A stretch of 64,000 nt of DNA from Photobacterium salinisoli (GCF_003614885.1 NZ_QZMS01000007.1:1240001-1304000), one strand, 5' to 3'. Positions 9,616 to 19,231 are shown, numbered from the stretch's first letter. A program made the numbers and translations. The notes: generated from the letters alone by a model not told the origin.

Positions 9616-11268
9616 TTGTGGCTGACGAACCTCTGCACTCACCTTGTTGAATCCTTCCTGCTGCGCCTGATACAACAAAGCTTCTGTTTGATGGAACAGC
9701 GTTTCGGCTGTTAATCCCTGAATGTCAAAGACTGTCATTGCGCCCACAGACACTGTCAGGTAAGGATTGGCACTCATCTCGGTATTGGCCAGATTCAGAC
9801 GTTCAGCGGCCTTGCGCAGGTGGCGGGCAACCACTTCACCATTGTTGGTATTCGGCAATACCGCGGCAAACCTGTCATCATCAAGCCGTGCCACCATATC
9901 GGCAGGGCGTTTCAATGTTCTGCCCAGCTCGTTAGCCAGCATCCGGAGACTGGACTCGTACATGTCCTGCGGGCACTGACTAACAAAATGCGCATAGTCA
10001 TCAATTTGGATCAACACGACCACCAGCGGGGATTGTTCCCGGCGCGCAACTCTGACCGCTTTATCAAGGCTTTCTTCAAACGCCCGCTGGTTCGCGATAC
10101 CCGTCAGCGGGTCAATCAGGCTCATGCGTTCCAGTTTTTCATTAACGGCCAGCAATCTGTCATGTTGCTGATTCAGATTATCCAGATATTGCTGGCCCCG
10201 CTGAAACACGAAGAAACTGACCAAAGCGGCGACGGCAAAAAATGCGTTAACTCCCCAGAAGACCCACCAGGGTGTGGATGACTGATGCTGGCGGATATAA
10301 TCCAGCATCGGTGTGGCTTCAATTACCCAACGGCGCCCGCCTTTGCTCAGCACCTGATGAACGTAGCGATAATCAGGAGCATACTCGCGGGTAATCGACT
10401 CCTGAGTCAGCACGTTCTGGCTGTAGTGGTAATGCTTTTGCTGGCTAACCGGGCCGGTTTCCAAAACCGGTACCAGACTGAAGACCAGTTTGTTTGACTG
10501 GGGAGCTTGCGTATCAATCAGTGTCAAAGCAAAAGGCTCCACCCGGGTTAAGCCGGGAGACGATAGGAAAATCTGCGCAGGATTAAACACCCCGGCCACA
10601 AAGCCCAGCAGGCTGTCCTGCCGTTCTGCCTCTGACATAGGTTCAGGGAATTCGTACACAGGCAACAGGCTGAGGATTCCCTGCGCAGTCACATCTTTAC
10701 GCTGGATCTGGAGCGGGACAGTCAGTTGCATCTGTCCGGTATCTCTGGCGCGCTGAATCGCTTCGAAACGCAGGGAATGTGAGCCCAGGTCATAGCCTAT
10801 TACCGCCTCGTTTCCGGTGACAGGCTCCACATAATAAACCGGATAGTAAACGGCTCGCTCGCTGGCCGCTACGCGCTCACCGGACGCGACCTGTTCAGTA
10901 ATCACATATCCGGGCAACCATTCATTCGCCCGTTGTTCTAAGCTGGCACGATCTGCCTGCTCCACTTCGGGAATCCATTCCAGGGCAGTGATCGCCGGAA
11001 AACGGGCAAGAATTTTATCTGTCAGTGCCGTGAAACCCTTCGCATCCGGAATGCCATTAGTGTCCAGATTAAGCTGCAGGGTATAAAGCGCTTCAAAGTG
11101 GCTGTTCATCGCCTGAATAAAGGCGTGGGAAGCTTCCGTTACATCCGATTCAAATTCCTGCTGAATGCGGCGGGTTTCCAGATGAGAGAAGAAAAGCAGC
11201 ATCACAACCGACAATAGCAACCCGGCAAACAAGAGTAAGCCAATAAATGTAAGACGTTGTCGCTTCAT
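9589..11268 (-). CDS. CHASE-domain membrane protein with degenerate GGDEF domain
   Basis: Signalling protein of 559 residues: membrane segment near 7-28, periplasmic CHASE sensor (ALEWIPEV and GYDLGSHSLRFEAI are typical), second membrane segment near 333-355, then a GGDEF domain opening with LIDPLTGIANQRAFEESL. The catalytic motif is replaced: the expected RxGGDEF reads RLDDDRF near residues 459-465, and the magnesium/substrate loop normally reading FKxxND reads YAHFVSQ. Diguanylate cyclase activity is therefore unlikely; it may bind nucleotide or a partner protein. The chosen start is the ATG at 11268 with AGGGA five bases upstream; a TTG one codon earlier is possible. Confidence 0.88.
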   Translation of the reverse strand: MKRQRLTFIGLLLFAGLLLSVVMLLFFSHLETRRIQQEFESDVTEASHAFIQAMNSHFEALYTLQLNLDTNGIPDAKGFTALTDKILARFPAITALEWIPEVEQADRASLEQRANEWLPGYVITEQVASGERVAASERAVYYPVYYVEPVTGNEAVIGYDLGSHSLRFEAIQRARDTGQMQLTVPLQIQRKDVTAQGILSLLPVYEFPEPMSEAERQDSLLGFVAGVFNPAQIFLSSPGLTRVEPFALTLIDTQAPQSNKLVFSLVPVLETGPVSQQKHYHYSQNVLTQESITREYAPDYRYVHQVLSKGGRRWVIEATPMLDYIRQHQSSTPWWVFWGVNAFFAVAALVSFFVFQRGQQYLDNLNQQHDRLLAVNEKLERMSLIDPLTGIANQRAFEESLDKAVRVARREQSPLVVVLIQIDDYAHFVSQCPQDMYESSLRMLANELGRTLKRPADMVARLDDDRFAAVLPNTNNGEVVARHLRKAAERLNLANTEMSANPYLTVSVGAMTVFDIQGLTAETLFHQTEALLYQAQQEGFNKVSAEVRQPQASTEQALS

Positions 11269-11481
11269 CAAATTCCCTTAAACAATTTAGTTACACCGGG
11301 TTTCAATCCTATTTTCAGCCAGGCGCCATCTATTTACCAGTTTGGTTTCAGATAACAGATACAAGATCACTATGCGACATCCATTACACCCTAATGTAAT
11401 CGATTATAGACGTCTAGATGTTTACACTTCTCTCAATAACCAGTACTCTGAACAGCAGTAATATTCAGGGACTGAGTGAAC

Positions 11482-12393
11482 ATGATTGAAATTAAACACC
11501 TTCGCACATTAGCGGTACTGAGAGACACCGGTTCCCTGACGGCAACAGCCAACACCCTTTGTCTGACCCAGTCGGCGCTGTCTCACCAAATCAAGGATCT
11601 TGAGCAACGGATTGGCGCACCGCTGTTTTTACGCAAAACACGTCCGGTCAGATTCACCGCTGAAGGCGATATCCTGCTGAAGCTGGCCGATGATTTAATG
11701 CCCCGTATCGCACGCGCCGAGCATGAACTGGCCAATTTGAAAGAAGATGCAAAGGGTCGGCTGCATATGGCGATTGAGTGCCACTCCTGCTTCCAGTGGC
11801 TGATGCCTGCGCTGAAGGAATACCAGATTAACTGGCCGGCGGTGAGCCTGGACTTTTCATCCGGTTTCAGTTTCGAGCCTATTCCGGCACTGGCTGCCGG
11901 GGAACTTGACCTGGTGATCACCTCAGATATCAACCCGCGTGCGGAAGTGCACTATGAACCCCTGTTCGACTTTGAGATGCGCTTGGTGGTATCGCCACAG
12001 TCTCCCCTTGCTGAACTGAGCACAATTAAACCGGCCGACCTTGCCAGCCAGACTATGCTGACCTACCCGGTACAAAAAAACCGGTTAGATGTGGTGAAAC
12101 ATTTTCTGCAGCCTGCCGGTATCGAACCTAAGGTCTGGAAGCAAGCCGATAATACCCTGATGCTGGTACAAATGGTGTCGGCAGGCTTGGGGGTCGCAGC
12201 GCTGCCTAACTGGGCAATCCATGATTTTGCCCGCCAGGGACTGATTGCCAGTAAACCATTGGGTAAAGGTTTATGGCGAAGACTGTATGCTGCGATTCGG
12301 GCATCAGAAAAAGAACGCCATTATCTTCAGGCCTTCTTTGCGACGGCCCGGCAGCAGTGCCAGACACACCTTGAGGGCATTAAAGCTGCCTGA
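11482..12393 (+). CDS. metR: LysR-type methionine biosynthesis regulator MetR
   Basis: LysR-family activator of metE/metH-type genes, with homocysteine as coinducer in E. coli. The product is 303 residues and matches MetR along its length: MIEIKHLRTL, the HTH region (TQSALSHQIKDLEQRIG), IECHSCFQWL, GELDLVITSDI, YPVQKNRLDVVKHFLQPAG and DNTLMLVQMV. A GTG two codons upstream (11476) is an alternative start with better spacing to AGGGA; the ATG is chosen because family members begin MIE. metE, often divergent from metR, is not next to it here; the upstream neighbour is the CHASE/GGDEF gene. Confidence 0.93.
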   Translation: MIEIKHLRTLAVLRDTGSLTATANTLCLTQSALSHQIKDLEQRIGAPLFLRKTRPVRFTAEGDILLKLADDLMPRIARAEHELANLKEDAKGRLHMAIECHSCFQWLMPALKEYQINWPAVSLDFSSGFSFEPIPALAAGELDLVITSDINPRAEVHYEPLFDFEMRLVVSPQSPLAELSTIKPADLASQTMLTYPVQKNRLDVVKHFLQPAGIEPKVWKQADNTLMLVQMVSAGLGVAALPNWAIHDFARQGLIASKPLGKGLWRRLYAAIRASEKERHYLQAFFATARQQCQTHLEGIKAA

Positions 12394-12421
12394 GGCTCGT
12401 CTGCACGATATCTGAAAAAAC

Positions 12422-12447
12422 AAAGGGCACCGATACTGGTGCCCTTT
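12422..12447. terminator. Bidirectional terminator between metR and the DUF4250 gene
   Basis: Stem AAAGGGCACC (12422-12431) / GGTGCCCTTT (12438-12447) with a 6-base loop. It is followed by TTTGTTTA on the plus strand and by TTTGTTTTTT on the minus strand, so it can end both convergent genes. Confidence 0.88.
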
Positions 12448-12449
12448 GT

Positions 12450-12638
12450 TTATTTAAATTGATTAGAAATGGGATCGTAGCGGTAGCCAAGGGCTGCCAT
12501 TTTTTGGCGCAATTGTTCCTTATCCAGCTCGTAACGGCTGGAAAGATCATCAATCGTATCGCATTCCAGGCGCAGCCTTTCATTCACTATGCCTAGCACT
12601 ATGTTAGCGTCCATGTTCAACAAATTACTGATTTCCAC
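12450..12638 (-). CDS. DUF4250 family small protein
   Basis: Protein of 62 residues. The pattern MDANIVLGIVNERLRLE, a middle (TIDDLSSRYELDKEQLRQKM) and the ending LGYRYDPISNQF match the DUF4250 family, a short cytoplasmic protein of unknown function found in many enterobacteria, vibrios and Firmicutes. The start codon is GTG at 12638, supported by an unusually long purine-rich ribosome site (GGAGGAGGAAGAG) just upstream. It may be a small helical nucleic-acid or protein adaptor, but nothing in the sequence proves this. Confidence 0.85.
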   Translation of the reverse strand: MEISNLLNMDANIVLGIVNERLRLECDTIDDLSSRYELDKEQLRQKMAALGYRYDPISNQFK

Positions 12639-12735
12639 CTCTTCCTCCTCCGGTTACTACCGTCAGAACATCAGATCCAGAGTCACATAACCCCTCTTGT
12701 TGTTAGCATAGACGCTCAACCCGTCATTCGACCAG

Positions 12736-13407
12736 TCAGAATACTGAAAGCTGGCATCCTGCTGAGGCAGACAGCAATAAAAGCACGCCGGACAATTGCC
12801 AGACTTTTACCGGTTTGGCCAACACTATATGGCCTACCCAAATCACCTGAGCGGCAATCAGTAATAGCAGTGCCGCACAAATCACCAGCAACTGGCTTTC
12901 CACCTGCGCCTGAGGCACAGAGTAGAGCTGACTTAAAAACAACAACACACTCAGAATGGCACTGACCAGACCCGCCGCCGGTAAAATCCGGTGAAAAGCC
13001 TGCAAGCGCGTGCGTGACTGGGTCAGCAACAGGTGTGCCAGGGCAGCGCCAAACATCACCACAGCAACCAGACTCTGGGCTTTTTCTGTCCATATCAGCG
13101 AAGAGAGTGTCATCAGCCAGCTCAGTACAGCCATCGCACACGACGCATACAACAGCTTCAATGGTCCCTGATCCCGCGTCTTTCCGGTTTTTACCTGGAA
13201 AGTGAACCAGGCTAAACCCAGAAGAGGCAACAGTGCTATCGGCTGGTTAATGCATGCGATCAGCCATCCCAGCAACAACACGGGAAGCAGCTTATGTACC
13301 CGGCCCCGCTGACCAGGACAGATCTCCCCTTTGGTTAAAACGAGAGTGAGAATCATCTGTGCTCCCAACAGAGCAGAGATAAGTAAGGTGGTATACGTCA
13401 TATTCAT
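12736..13407 (-). CDS. Unrecognised multi-pass membrane protein
   Basis: Hydrophobic protein of 223 residues with about six to seven predicted membrane segments, for example TLLISALLGAQMILTLVLT at the start, LLPVLLLGWLIACINQPIAL, and AALLLLIAAQVIWVGHIVLA near the end. A short charged loop (TKGEICPGQRGRVHK) follows the first segment. I cannot assign a family or function. ATGs at 13407 and 13401 are both possible. It lies upstream of and parallel to the DUF4250 gene, about 100 bases apart, and is divergent from the diguanylate cyclase gene. Its composition does not stand out from its neighbours. Confidence 0.7.
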   Translation of the reverse strand: MNMTYTTLLISALLGAQMILTLVLTKGEICPGQRGRVHKLLPVLLLGWLIACINQPIALLPLLGLAWFTFQVKTGKTRDQGPLKLLYASCAMAVLSWLMTLSSLIWTEKAQSLVAVVMFGAALAHLLLTQSRTRLQAFHRILPAAGLVSAILSVLLFLSQLYSVPQAQVESQLLVICAALLLLIAAQVIWVGHIVLAKPVKVWQLSGVLLLLSASAGCQLSVF

Positions 13408-13637
13408 GAAAGGCTACAGAAGAAAGAGAAAAACGCCTGAAATTATATCAGAACAGTACTAAAAACATCCATTGCTCAAATTTTCCGACAATTAACCTGG
13501 TTTCACATGCATTATATGAACCAAGATCACGGTTTTGGCTGCCGTCTTGTAGAATAATTGTTCGATTATAAAAATAAAGGGCGTTTACCGTCTGTTTTTT
13601 TCTCACAAAACAGATGTCAGATGAGCTGGAAGCAAAG

Positions 13638-14846
13638 ATGATATCGACTTATAACCACTACCATAGGCTGCTGTGCCATGCGCTCAAGCTCTATATTCCG
13701 GATCTATGGAGTGCTAAAGCGCACACCCAGAGCTTCCAGAATACGAGAAGCGGATACCTGCGCAGCCGAATTTCTCTGCTTTGTATTGTATGGGCCGTGC
13801 TGATCATTGCATGGATACCTTTTGACTTTTTTTACCTGAAAACAGGAGAAGATACCCGAATTGCCAGCGCCCGTTTACTTCTGGCGTTATTTTTAATCGG
13901 TATTGCCAAAGTTAACGAGACTCACACCACCTTACGTCAGTCTCAATGGTGCATGACGCTCATGGTGCTGGGACTGAACCTCTTTTATACCTACTGCATC
14001 TGGGTATTGGGTTTTCCCAAAGTAGTCAGCGGTTTTGAATACGGCTATACCTTATTGCCTATTCTGCATGTCGCTATTTTGACCATCCTGCCGATTACGC
14101 TGAAAGAAAGCCTGTGCCTGCTGGCAGTTACCGCTGTGACAGAAATCACGGTTGATTTACAGACTGGCACTGTTCTGATGCCGGAAACGCTGGCCAATTA
14201 CTGGTTGCAGAACGTGCTGGCTATCGTCGTCATCTGGTCACAATTATCTAAGCTTTACATGTTGATGCGTTTGTACCGCCAGGCAACCCTGGACCCGTTA
14301 ACCGGTATTTACAATCGCAGAATGTTACTGCAGCAAGCGCAGAAAGCGATGGAAAATTGTCAGGCCAAACGCCAGCCTTTTTCTCTGCTGTTGTTTGATA
14401 TCGATCGTTTTAAACGTATCAATGATACCTGGGGTCATGGCGTTGGCGACAAAGTACTGCGGGGATTTGCCGATCATCTGCAACTGGCCTCCAGGAAAAC
14501 CGATCTTTTCGGGCGCTATGGCGGCGAAGAATTTATTCTTTGCCTGCCCTGCTGCGATACCTTAACGGCACAAAAAATTGCAGACCGGATGCTGGCTGAT
14601 ATCCGCTCACTGCAACTGCCGACTGATATAGAAGAAACACATGTATCGATTACAGCCTGCATCGGCATTGCGACTTTTACCTCAGGTGACAGCCTGATGA
14701 CTATGATAGACCGTGCCGACCGAGCATTATACGAGTGCAAAGATGCCGGGCGCGACTGCTATCGGTTCCACCCTTACGGCTATCAATACCGTGACAGACG
14801 CAAGCCATTAGAACCCTTAGTCAGTGAAGCCAGCAGCGAGGCTTAA
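13638..14846 (+). CDS. Membrane diguanylate cyclase (GGEEF)
   Basis: Makes c-di-GMP from two GTP. The protein has about five or six membrane segments in its first 210 residues and a complete GGDEF domain: DPLTGIYNRR, FDIDRFKRINDTWGHGVGD, and the active motif RYGGEEF near residues 293-299. An inhibitory I-site RKTD lies five residues before the motif, so product feedback is expected. An ATG at 13614 would add eight residues; the ATG at 13638 is preferred for its GGA ribosome site. The N-terminal membrane part resembles no named sensor (such as MASE1 or MHYT) that I can identify. Contrast with the degenerate GGDEF protein at 9.6-11.3 kb. Confidence 0.9.
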   Translation: MISTYNHYHRLLCHALKLYIPDLWSAKAHTQSFQNTRSGYLRSRISLLCIVWAVLIIAWIPFDFFYLKTGEDTRIASARLLLALFLIGIAKVNETHTTLRQSQWCMTLMVLGLNLFYTYCIWVLGFPKVVSGFEYGYTLLPILHVAILTILPITLKESLCLLAVTAVTEITVDLQTGTVLMPETLANYWLQNVLAIVVIWSQLSKLYMLMRLYRQATLDPLTGIYNRRMLLQQAQKAMENCQAKRQPFSLLLFDIDRFKRINDTWGHGVGDKVLRGFADHLQLASRKTDLFGRYGGEEFILCLPCCDTLTAQKIADRMLADIRSLQLPTDIEETHVSITACIGIATFTSGDSLMTMIDRADRALYECKDAGRDCYRFHPYGYQYRDRRKPLEPLVSEASSEA

Positions 14847-14868
14847 CCCAATCTTCGCCCGGCATTTG

Positions 14869-16071
14869 CTAGATCGCCACCGATGCCACTGGCTCGGTGG
14901 CCTGCTTTTTTCCAAGACGCCAACATAACGCGTACAAGGCCAAATACAATACACTGCCGCCCACCAGCACGCCGTACCAGTTCCAATGCTGCCAGCAGGT
15001 GATCAGGTAAAACCCACCCAGACTGCCGCCGACATAGTAGTGCACCAGATAAAGGGCAGTTGCCGTGGCTTTTCCTGTCTTCGCTTTCTGACTCACCCAG
15101 GCATACGCCAGTGAATGGGTGAAAAACGCGCCGGAACTGATTAACAGCAAACCGCTCAGCATAGCCGACACAGAGTCCAGGGCGGCAACCCACATGCCCA
15201 GCGCACTGATTGTCGTCCCCAGTATCATGCCACTCACCGGCTTATACCTTATGCTCCAGCTGCCACTGAGTTTTGCGGTCAGCGTCCCGCTCAGATAACA
15301 CAAAAAGATCAAAGACGCCCAGCTGACCGGCAAGGAATAAGGGGGTGAAACCAGCCTGAACCCCATCACGGAATACAGATTCACAAACAAGGCAAAGTTG
15401 ATACCGCCAATCAGCATCGGGATCCACAATACCGGTTGCTGTAAATGCCGGATCACATGTTTTGTGTGATGCCTTAGTTGTCCGCGCTGAGGTGTGAAAT
15501 GTTGCTGCGGCGGCAACAGCCTGGCGACAACCAAAGCGCCAATCAAACTCAAGAGTGCCATACCGAGCACAGCACCCTGCCAACCCCAGGCATCAGAGGC
15601 AAAACCACCGAATAATCGTCCGGCAATGCCGCCCAGTGAATTAGCACTGATGTATCCGCCTACCGCCAGCGACAGGGCTGTCGGCGAAAACTCCTCAGCC
15701 ATATAAGCCACAGCAACCGCTGCAAATCCTGCCAGCGAGGCCCCCATCAAAGCCCGGGCAAGACTCAGCATCAGTAAGCTCTCAGCCAATAGCATCAATA
15801 CTCCCACCACAGGCAGCAAAAACAGACTGAGCAGCATCACCTTTCGCCGGCCAATCATTTCGGAGCTGACCGCCCATGGCACCAGAGTCAGTGCCAGAGC
15901 CAGTGTACCTGCTGCCAGCAACCAGTTAACTTTGGTCGCACTCACAGAAAAGGCCTCCGTCATCACAGGTAGCAACGGCTGGAACAGATACAAATTACAA
16001 AACACCAGAAATGAGCCAAGAGCCAAAGCAAAACTGGCCCGACGATAGGCAGAACTATGGATTTCTATCAC
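14869..16071 (-). CDS. MFS transporter, YnfM-like
   Basis: Twelve-segment major-facilitator permease of 400 residues. Family marks are the loop motif SEMIGRRKVML between segments 2 and 3 and ARALMGASLAGFAAVAVAYM with YISANSLGGIAGRL, which closely resemble E. coli YnfM. The substrate is unknown; drug or metabolite efflux is the family norm. The start is a GTG at 16071 with only a weak ribosome site; no better start exists without losing the first segment. It is divergent from a LysR regulator 112 bases away, so that regulator probably controls it. The short intergenic region is AT-rich with an ATATATTT-type inverted repeat. Confidence 0.88.
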   Translation of the reverse strand: MIEIHSSAYRRASFALALGSFLVFCNLYLFQPLLPVMTEAFSVSATKVNWLLAAGTLALALTLVPWAVSSEMIGRRKVMLLSLFLLPVVGVLMLLAESLLMLSLARALMGASLAGFAAVAVAYMAEEFSPTALSLAVGGYISANSLGGIAGRLFGGFASDAWGWQGAVLGMALLSLIGALVVARLLPPQQHFTPQRGQLRHHTKHVIRHLQQPVLWIPMLIGGINFALFVNLYSVMGFRLVSPPYSLPVSWASLIFLCYLSGTLTAKLSGSWSIRYKPVSGMILGTTISALGMWVAALDSVSAMLSGLLLISSGAFFTHSLAYAWVSQKAKTGKATATALYLVHYYVGGSLGGFYLITCWQHWNWYGVLVGGSVLYLALYALCWRLGKKQATEPVASVAI

Positions 16072-16183
16072 AGACAGGCACCGGACAATGAAGAATTGCT
16101 AAAACAGTAGCAATTTCCTTTTGATAGTGAAAATATATTAAAAATATCGACTCCATATATTTTATTAATGGAAAGAGTAGTCA

Positions 16184-17077
16184 ATGGACATTCGCCAGCT
16201 TACTTATTTCATTGCCATTGCAGAGGCCGGCAGTTTCACGAAAGCCGCAGAAAAGCTGCACATCGCCCAGCCGGCTTTAAGCATTGCGATAAAGAAATTC
16301 GAACAACAGTTAGAGATGCCATTGTTTCACCGCAGTGATCGCCAGATAGTACTGACTCACGAAGGAGAAATACTGATTCAGCATGCCCGCTTAATTTTGC
16401 AGCAGGTGGATGATGCAAAGATCGCCATGGCGGAATTGAAGGGATTGCAAAAAGGCGAAGTCCGGCTGGGTGTGCCCAGTATGCTGGGTTCGTATTTTTT
16501 CCCCGACATTCTGATGGGTTTTAAATCACGCTACCCTAATCTCAAACTGACACTGGTCGAAGCCGGTACTCAATCCATACGCTTGATGCTGCTAAACGGC
16601 GAGCTGGATTTAGGCGTGATACGAAGTGCCGATCTCCCCGACAGCCTTGAAGCCGAACCGTTACTCACATCTGAAATGGTGGCTGTCGTCAGCCCTAACC
16701 ACGAATTCGCCCGGCAGTCCTCGGTGTCGTTTGAACAATTTTTCAGCCAGGAGCTGGTGATGTTCAAGCAAGGGTACTTTCATCGCGACTATATCGACCA
16801 TGTCTGCCAGACACACAAACTCAAACAGTACATCGCGTTTGAAACAAACCTGTTGCCCATGATCCTGAGTATTATCCGGCAGGAGTTTGCCATATCAGCC
16901 TTGCTGGAAATGGTCACCCATCACGAGCCCGGTCTGGCAGCCGTACCTTTTGAGCAACCGGTCCAGCTCAGTCTGGCTATCGCCTGGCGAAAAAATGGCT
17001 ACCTATCAATCGCTGATCGGGCATTCATGGAATTTATCAAAGAGCATCAACGACATCGCCGGTGGCATTCAGTGTGA
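16184..17077 (+). CDS. LysR-family transcriptional regulator
   Basis: Regulator of 297 residues with an N-terminal winged HTH (MDIRQLTYFIAIAEAGSFTK, then AEKLHIAQPALSIAIKKFE) and a C-terminal periplasmic-binding-like effector domain (GEVRLGVPSMLGSYFFPDIL, LNGELDLGVIRS). The divergent neighbour is the MFS transporter, the classic arrangement for LysR control of an exporter or importer. The effector is not predictable. The ATG at 16184 has GAG at suitable distance. The next gene on the same strand is aspC, about 280 bases downstream and probably separate. Confidence 0.92.
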   Translation: MDIRQLTYFIAIAEAGSFTKAAEKLHIAQPALSIAIKKFEQQLEMPLFHRSDRQIVLTHEGEILIQHARLILQQVDDAKIAMAELKGLQKGEVRLGVPSMLGSYFFPDILMGFKSRYPNLKLTLVEAGTQSIRLMLLNGELDLGVIRSADLPDSLEAEPLLTSEMVAVVSPNHEFARQSSVSFEQFFSQELVMFKQGYFHRDYIDHVCQTHKLKQYIAFETNLLPMILSIIRQEFAISALLEMVTHHEPGLAAVPFEQPVQLSLAIAWRKNGYLSIADRAFMEFIKEHQRHRRWHSV

Positions 17078-17117
17078 TCCGTCATTTCAGGGTGGGTGTA
17101 TGAAAAGTTGCAAATTC

Positions 17118-17141
17118 GCAATGTGATCCGAATCACATGAA
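17118..17141 (+). promoter_or_regulatory. CRP (cAMP receptor protein) site upstream of aspC
   Basis: TGTGATCCGAATCACA at 17122-17137 is a perfect TGTGA-N6-TCACA palindrome, with favourable flanks (GCAA before, TGAA after). It lies 40 bases after the LysR stop and about 220 bases before aspC. Control of aspC is the simplest reading, but the distance leaves room for an unseen transcript start or another target. Confidence 0.7.
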
Positions 17142-17357
17142 AAATTCCAATAGATGATGTTTGTGTTTCATTTTCTTTTACAATGGATGTTTGCTTGGGA
17201 GCCTGATCGCACCGGAATGTCAAAAGCCATACCGGATTTCTGTCTGCCAGATCCTTCAAGGACTGCAGAATTTCGATCAGAGTCACATGGCCATTGAAAA
17301 ATTATGGTCTTTCCAGGCACGTCGACCGTATCACTGACTAGCATGGATGATTCACGA

Positions 17358-18548
17358 ATGTTTGAAAAAATCGTTGCCGCACCAGCTGACCCTATCCTGG
17401 GACTGACTGAAGAATTCAAAAATGACACTCGCGCTGAGAAAATCAATCTGGGCGTTGGCATCTACAAAGACGAATCGGGCAATACCCCGGTTCTGGCGAC
17501 AGTGAAAAAAGCTGAAGCTATCCTGCTGGAAAAAGAAACCACCAAATCTTATCTGAGTATTCCCGGAACAGCAGAATACGGTCTGGCTGTTCAGGAACTG
17601 CTGTTTGGCAAAGATGCCGCCATCATTACTGAAAAACGTGCTCAAACGGCTCAAGCGCCGGGTGGTACAGGTGCACTGCGCGTAGCGGCTGAATTCATTA
17701 AACGCCAGCTGGGCGATGTGACCGTTTGGATCAGCAACCCAACCTGGGCAAACCACTTTGGTGTATTTGGCGCTGCGGGTCTGCAGACTGAACAGTATGC
17801 TTACTACAATGCCGAAACCAAGAGCATGGATTTCGATGCTTTGCTGAGCTCTCTGGCGAATGCCAAAGCCGGTGATGTGGTATTGCTGCACGGTTGCTGC
17901 CATAACCCGACCGGTATTGACCCTGATGCCGACCAGTGGCTGGCTTTAGCAAAATTCTGTGCAGAGAAAAACCTGCTGCCAATGTTCGACTTTGCTTATC
18001 AGGGCTTTGCCAAAGGCGTTGAAGAAGATGCAACGGGTCTGCGTATTTTTACTGAACACAACAGTGAACTGTTGATCGCCAGTTCTTTCTCCAAGAACTT
18101 TGGCCTGTACAACGAGCGTGTGGGTGCCTTCACTCTGGTGGCTAAAACCGCTGAAGTGGCCAGCACGTCATTCAGCCAGGTTAAAAGCATTGCCCGTGTG
18201 ATCTACTCTAACCCACCAGCTCACGGCGCAGCGATTGTGACTGAGATCCTGAACAATGCCGAACTGCGTGCAGAATGGGAACAGGAAGTCGCAGACATGC
18301 GTGACCGTATTCAGGAAATGCGTACTCTGTTTGTTCAGACACTGAAAGATTTGGGTGTAGACGCCGACTTCAGCTTTATTGAACGTCAGAATGGCATGTT
18401 CTCATTCTCTGGCCTGAATAAAGATCAGGTGACACGCCTGAAAGAAGAGTTTGCGATTTATATCGTCGGCTCTGGCCGTATCAGCGTTGCGGGTATGACC
18501 AAAGATAACATGCAGCCGCTATGTAATGGCATTGCCGCTGTCCTGTAA
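17358..18548 (+). CDS. aspC: Aspartate aminotransferase AspC
   Basis: PLP enzyme that interconverts aspartate and oxaloacetate with glutamate/2-oxoglutarate and also acts on aromatic amino acids. The product is 396 residues, the same length as E. coli AspC, which it matches closely from [16 protein letters not shown] onward. The PLP-lysine is in [15 protein letters not shown], the cofactor aspartate in [14 protein letters not shown], and [12 protein letters not shown] is family-typical. The frame opens at 17304, but the ATG at 17358 matches the family start. In E. coli aspC follows ycbL; here three small genes separate them. A hairpin at 18577 ends the transcript. Confidence 0.96.
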   Translation: MFEKIVAAPADPILGLTEEFKNDTRAEKINLGVGIYKDESGNTPVLATVKKAEAILLEKETTKSYLSIPGTAEYGLAVQELLFGKDAAIITEKRAQTAQAPGGTGALRVAAEFIKRQLGDVTVWISNPTWANHFGVFGAAGLQTEQYAYYNAETKSMDFDALLSSLANAKAGDVVLLHGCCHNPTGIDPDADQWLALAKFCAEKNLLPMFDFAYQGFAKGVEEDATGLRIFTEHNSELLIASSFSKNFGLYNERVGAFTLVAKTAEVASTSFSQVKSIARVIYSNPPAHGAAIVTEILNNAELRAEWEQEVADMRDRIQEMRTLFVQTLKDLGVDADFSFIERQNGMFSFSGLNKDQVTRLKEEFAIYIVGSGRISVAGMTKDNMQPLCNGIAAVL

Positions 18549-18576
18549 CCTTCGGGTTCAGTTATCTGCACAGAAA

Positions 18577-18597
18577 GGGGCGCTCACTGGGCGCCCC
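18577..18597 (+). terminator. Terminator after aspC
   Basis: Stem GGGGCGC / GCGCCCC with a 7-base loop, followed by ATTCTTTTGG. It lies 29 bases after the aspC stop. Confidence 0.75.
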
Positions 18598-18699
18598 ATT
18601 CTTTTGGCTTTCTCTTAACTTTTTCCGATGCTTAGCTTAATTCATCTTGCTGTATCTGTTATTCGCTGTGTCTTTGGCAGGCTATTTACCTGCTTCACA

Positions 18700-19005
18700 T
18701 CAACCGGATTTGTCCAGCGGCAGCACATTACAAAACAGCTCACGCTCATATTGTCGCTCTAACTGATCTCGCCACGACTTCTTGGAAATATGGACCAGAT
18801 AAAAGTTTTCCCGTGATGTATCTGTTACGAATGCCATATCAAATTGCATCAGCTCGTAATGAATATCATGCACAAACCCCAGCGAGAAACTCTGCCGGCC
18901 AGTCAGCTGATTAATGTCCTCCCGGGTTAAACACACACCCTGTTCGTCCTCAGCAAAACGGTTACGTAACCATTCGGAAAACTCTCGAGCACTGATCATT
19001 GTCAT
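18700..19005 (-). CDS. Hypothetical protein of 101 residues
   Basis: I do not recognise a named family. The protein is soluble, charged and lacks a signal peptide. It begins MTMISAREFSEWLRNRFAED, contains LTREDINQLTGRQSF and an aromatic centre (FVHDIHYELMQFDMAFVTD), and ends in SKKSWRDQLERQYERELFCN. The short alpha/beta pattern could suit a small adaptor or regulator. The ATG at 19005 has GAGG five bases upstream, a convincing ribosome site, which argues for a real gene. Both neighbours are unrelated: aspC converges on it and the winged-helix gene lies upstream on the same strand with a gap of about 230 bases. Confidence 0.7.
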   Translation of the reverse strand: MTMISAREFSEWLRNRFAEDEQGVCLTREDINQLTGRQSFSLGFVHDIHYELMQFDMAFVTDTSRENFYLVHISKKSWRDQLERQYERELFCNVLPLDKSG

Positions 19006-19231
19006 ATTACCTCGTCTGTGAGTGCCTACATCCGTGAATAATCCGATCCTCTTAAATAGGTATAGCAGAATAAGACTAGTTCGTCAGACCGAAACGAAAT
19101 TACGCAATAAAATCAGCCATGAATGACAGACTGTGAGAAATGCAGATAATAAGGAAAAAAAGAGGGATAAATGATTGAAAAAGGCAAGAAAGGTAACCCG
19201 CTCCTGATAATTCAGGAACGGGGAAGGACAT

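Noticed and set aside
12716-13141. 141-codon minus-strand frame overlapping the membrane protein
   Set aside because: Same strand, other frame of the 12736-13407 gene, whose hydrophobic pattern is the convincing one.
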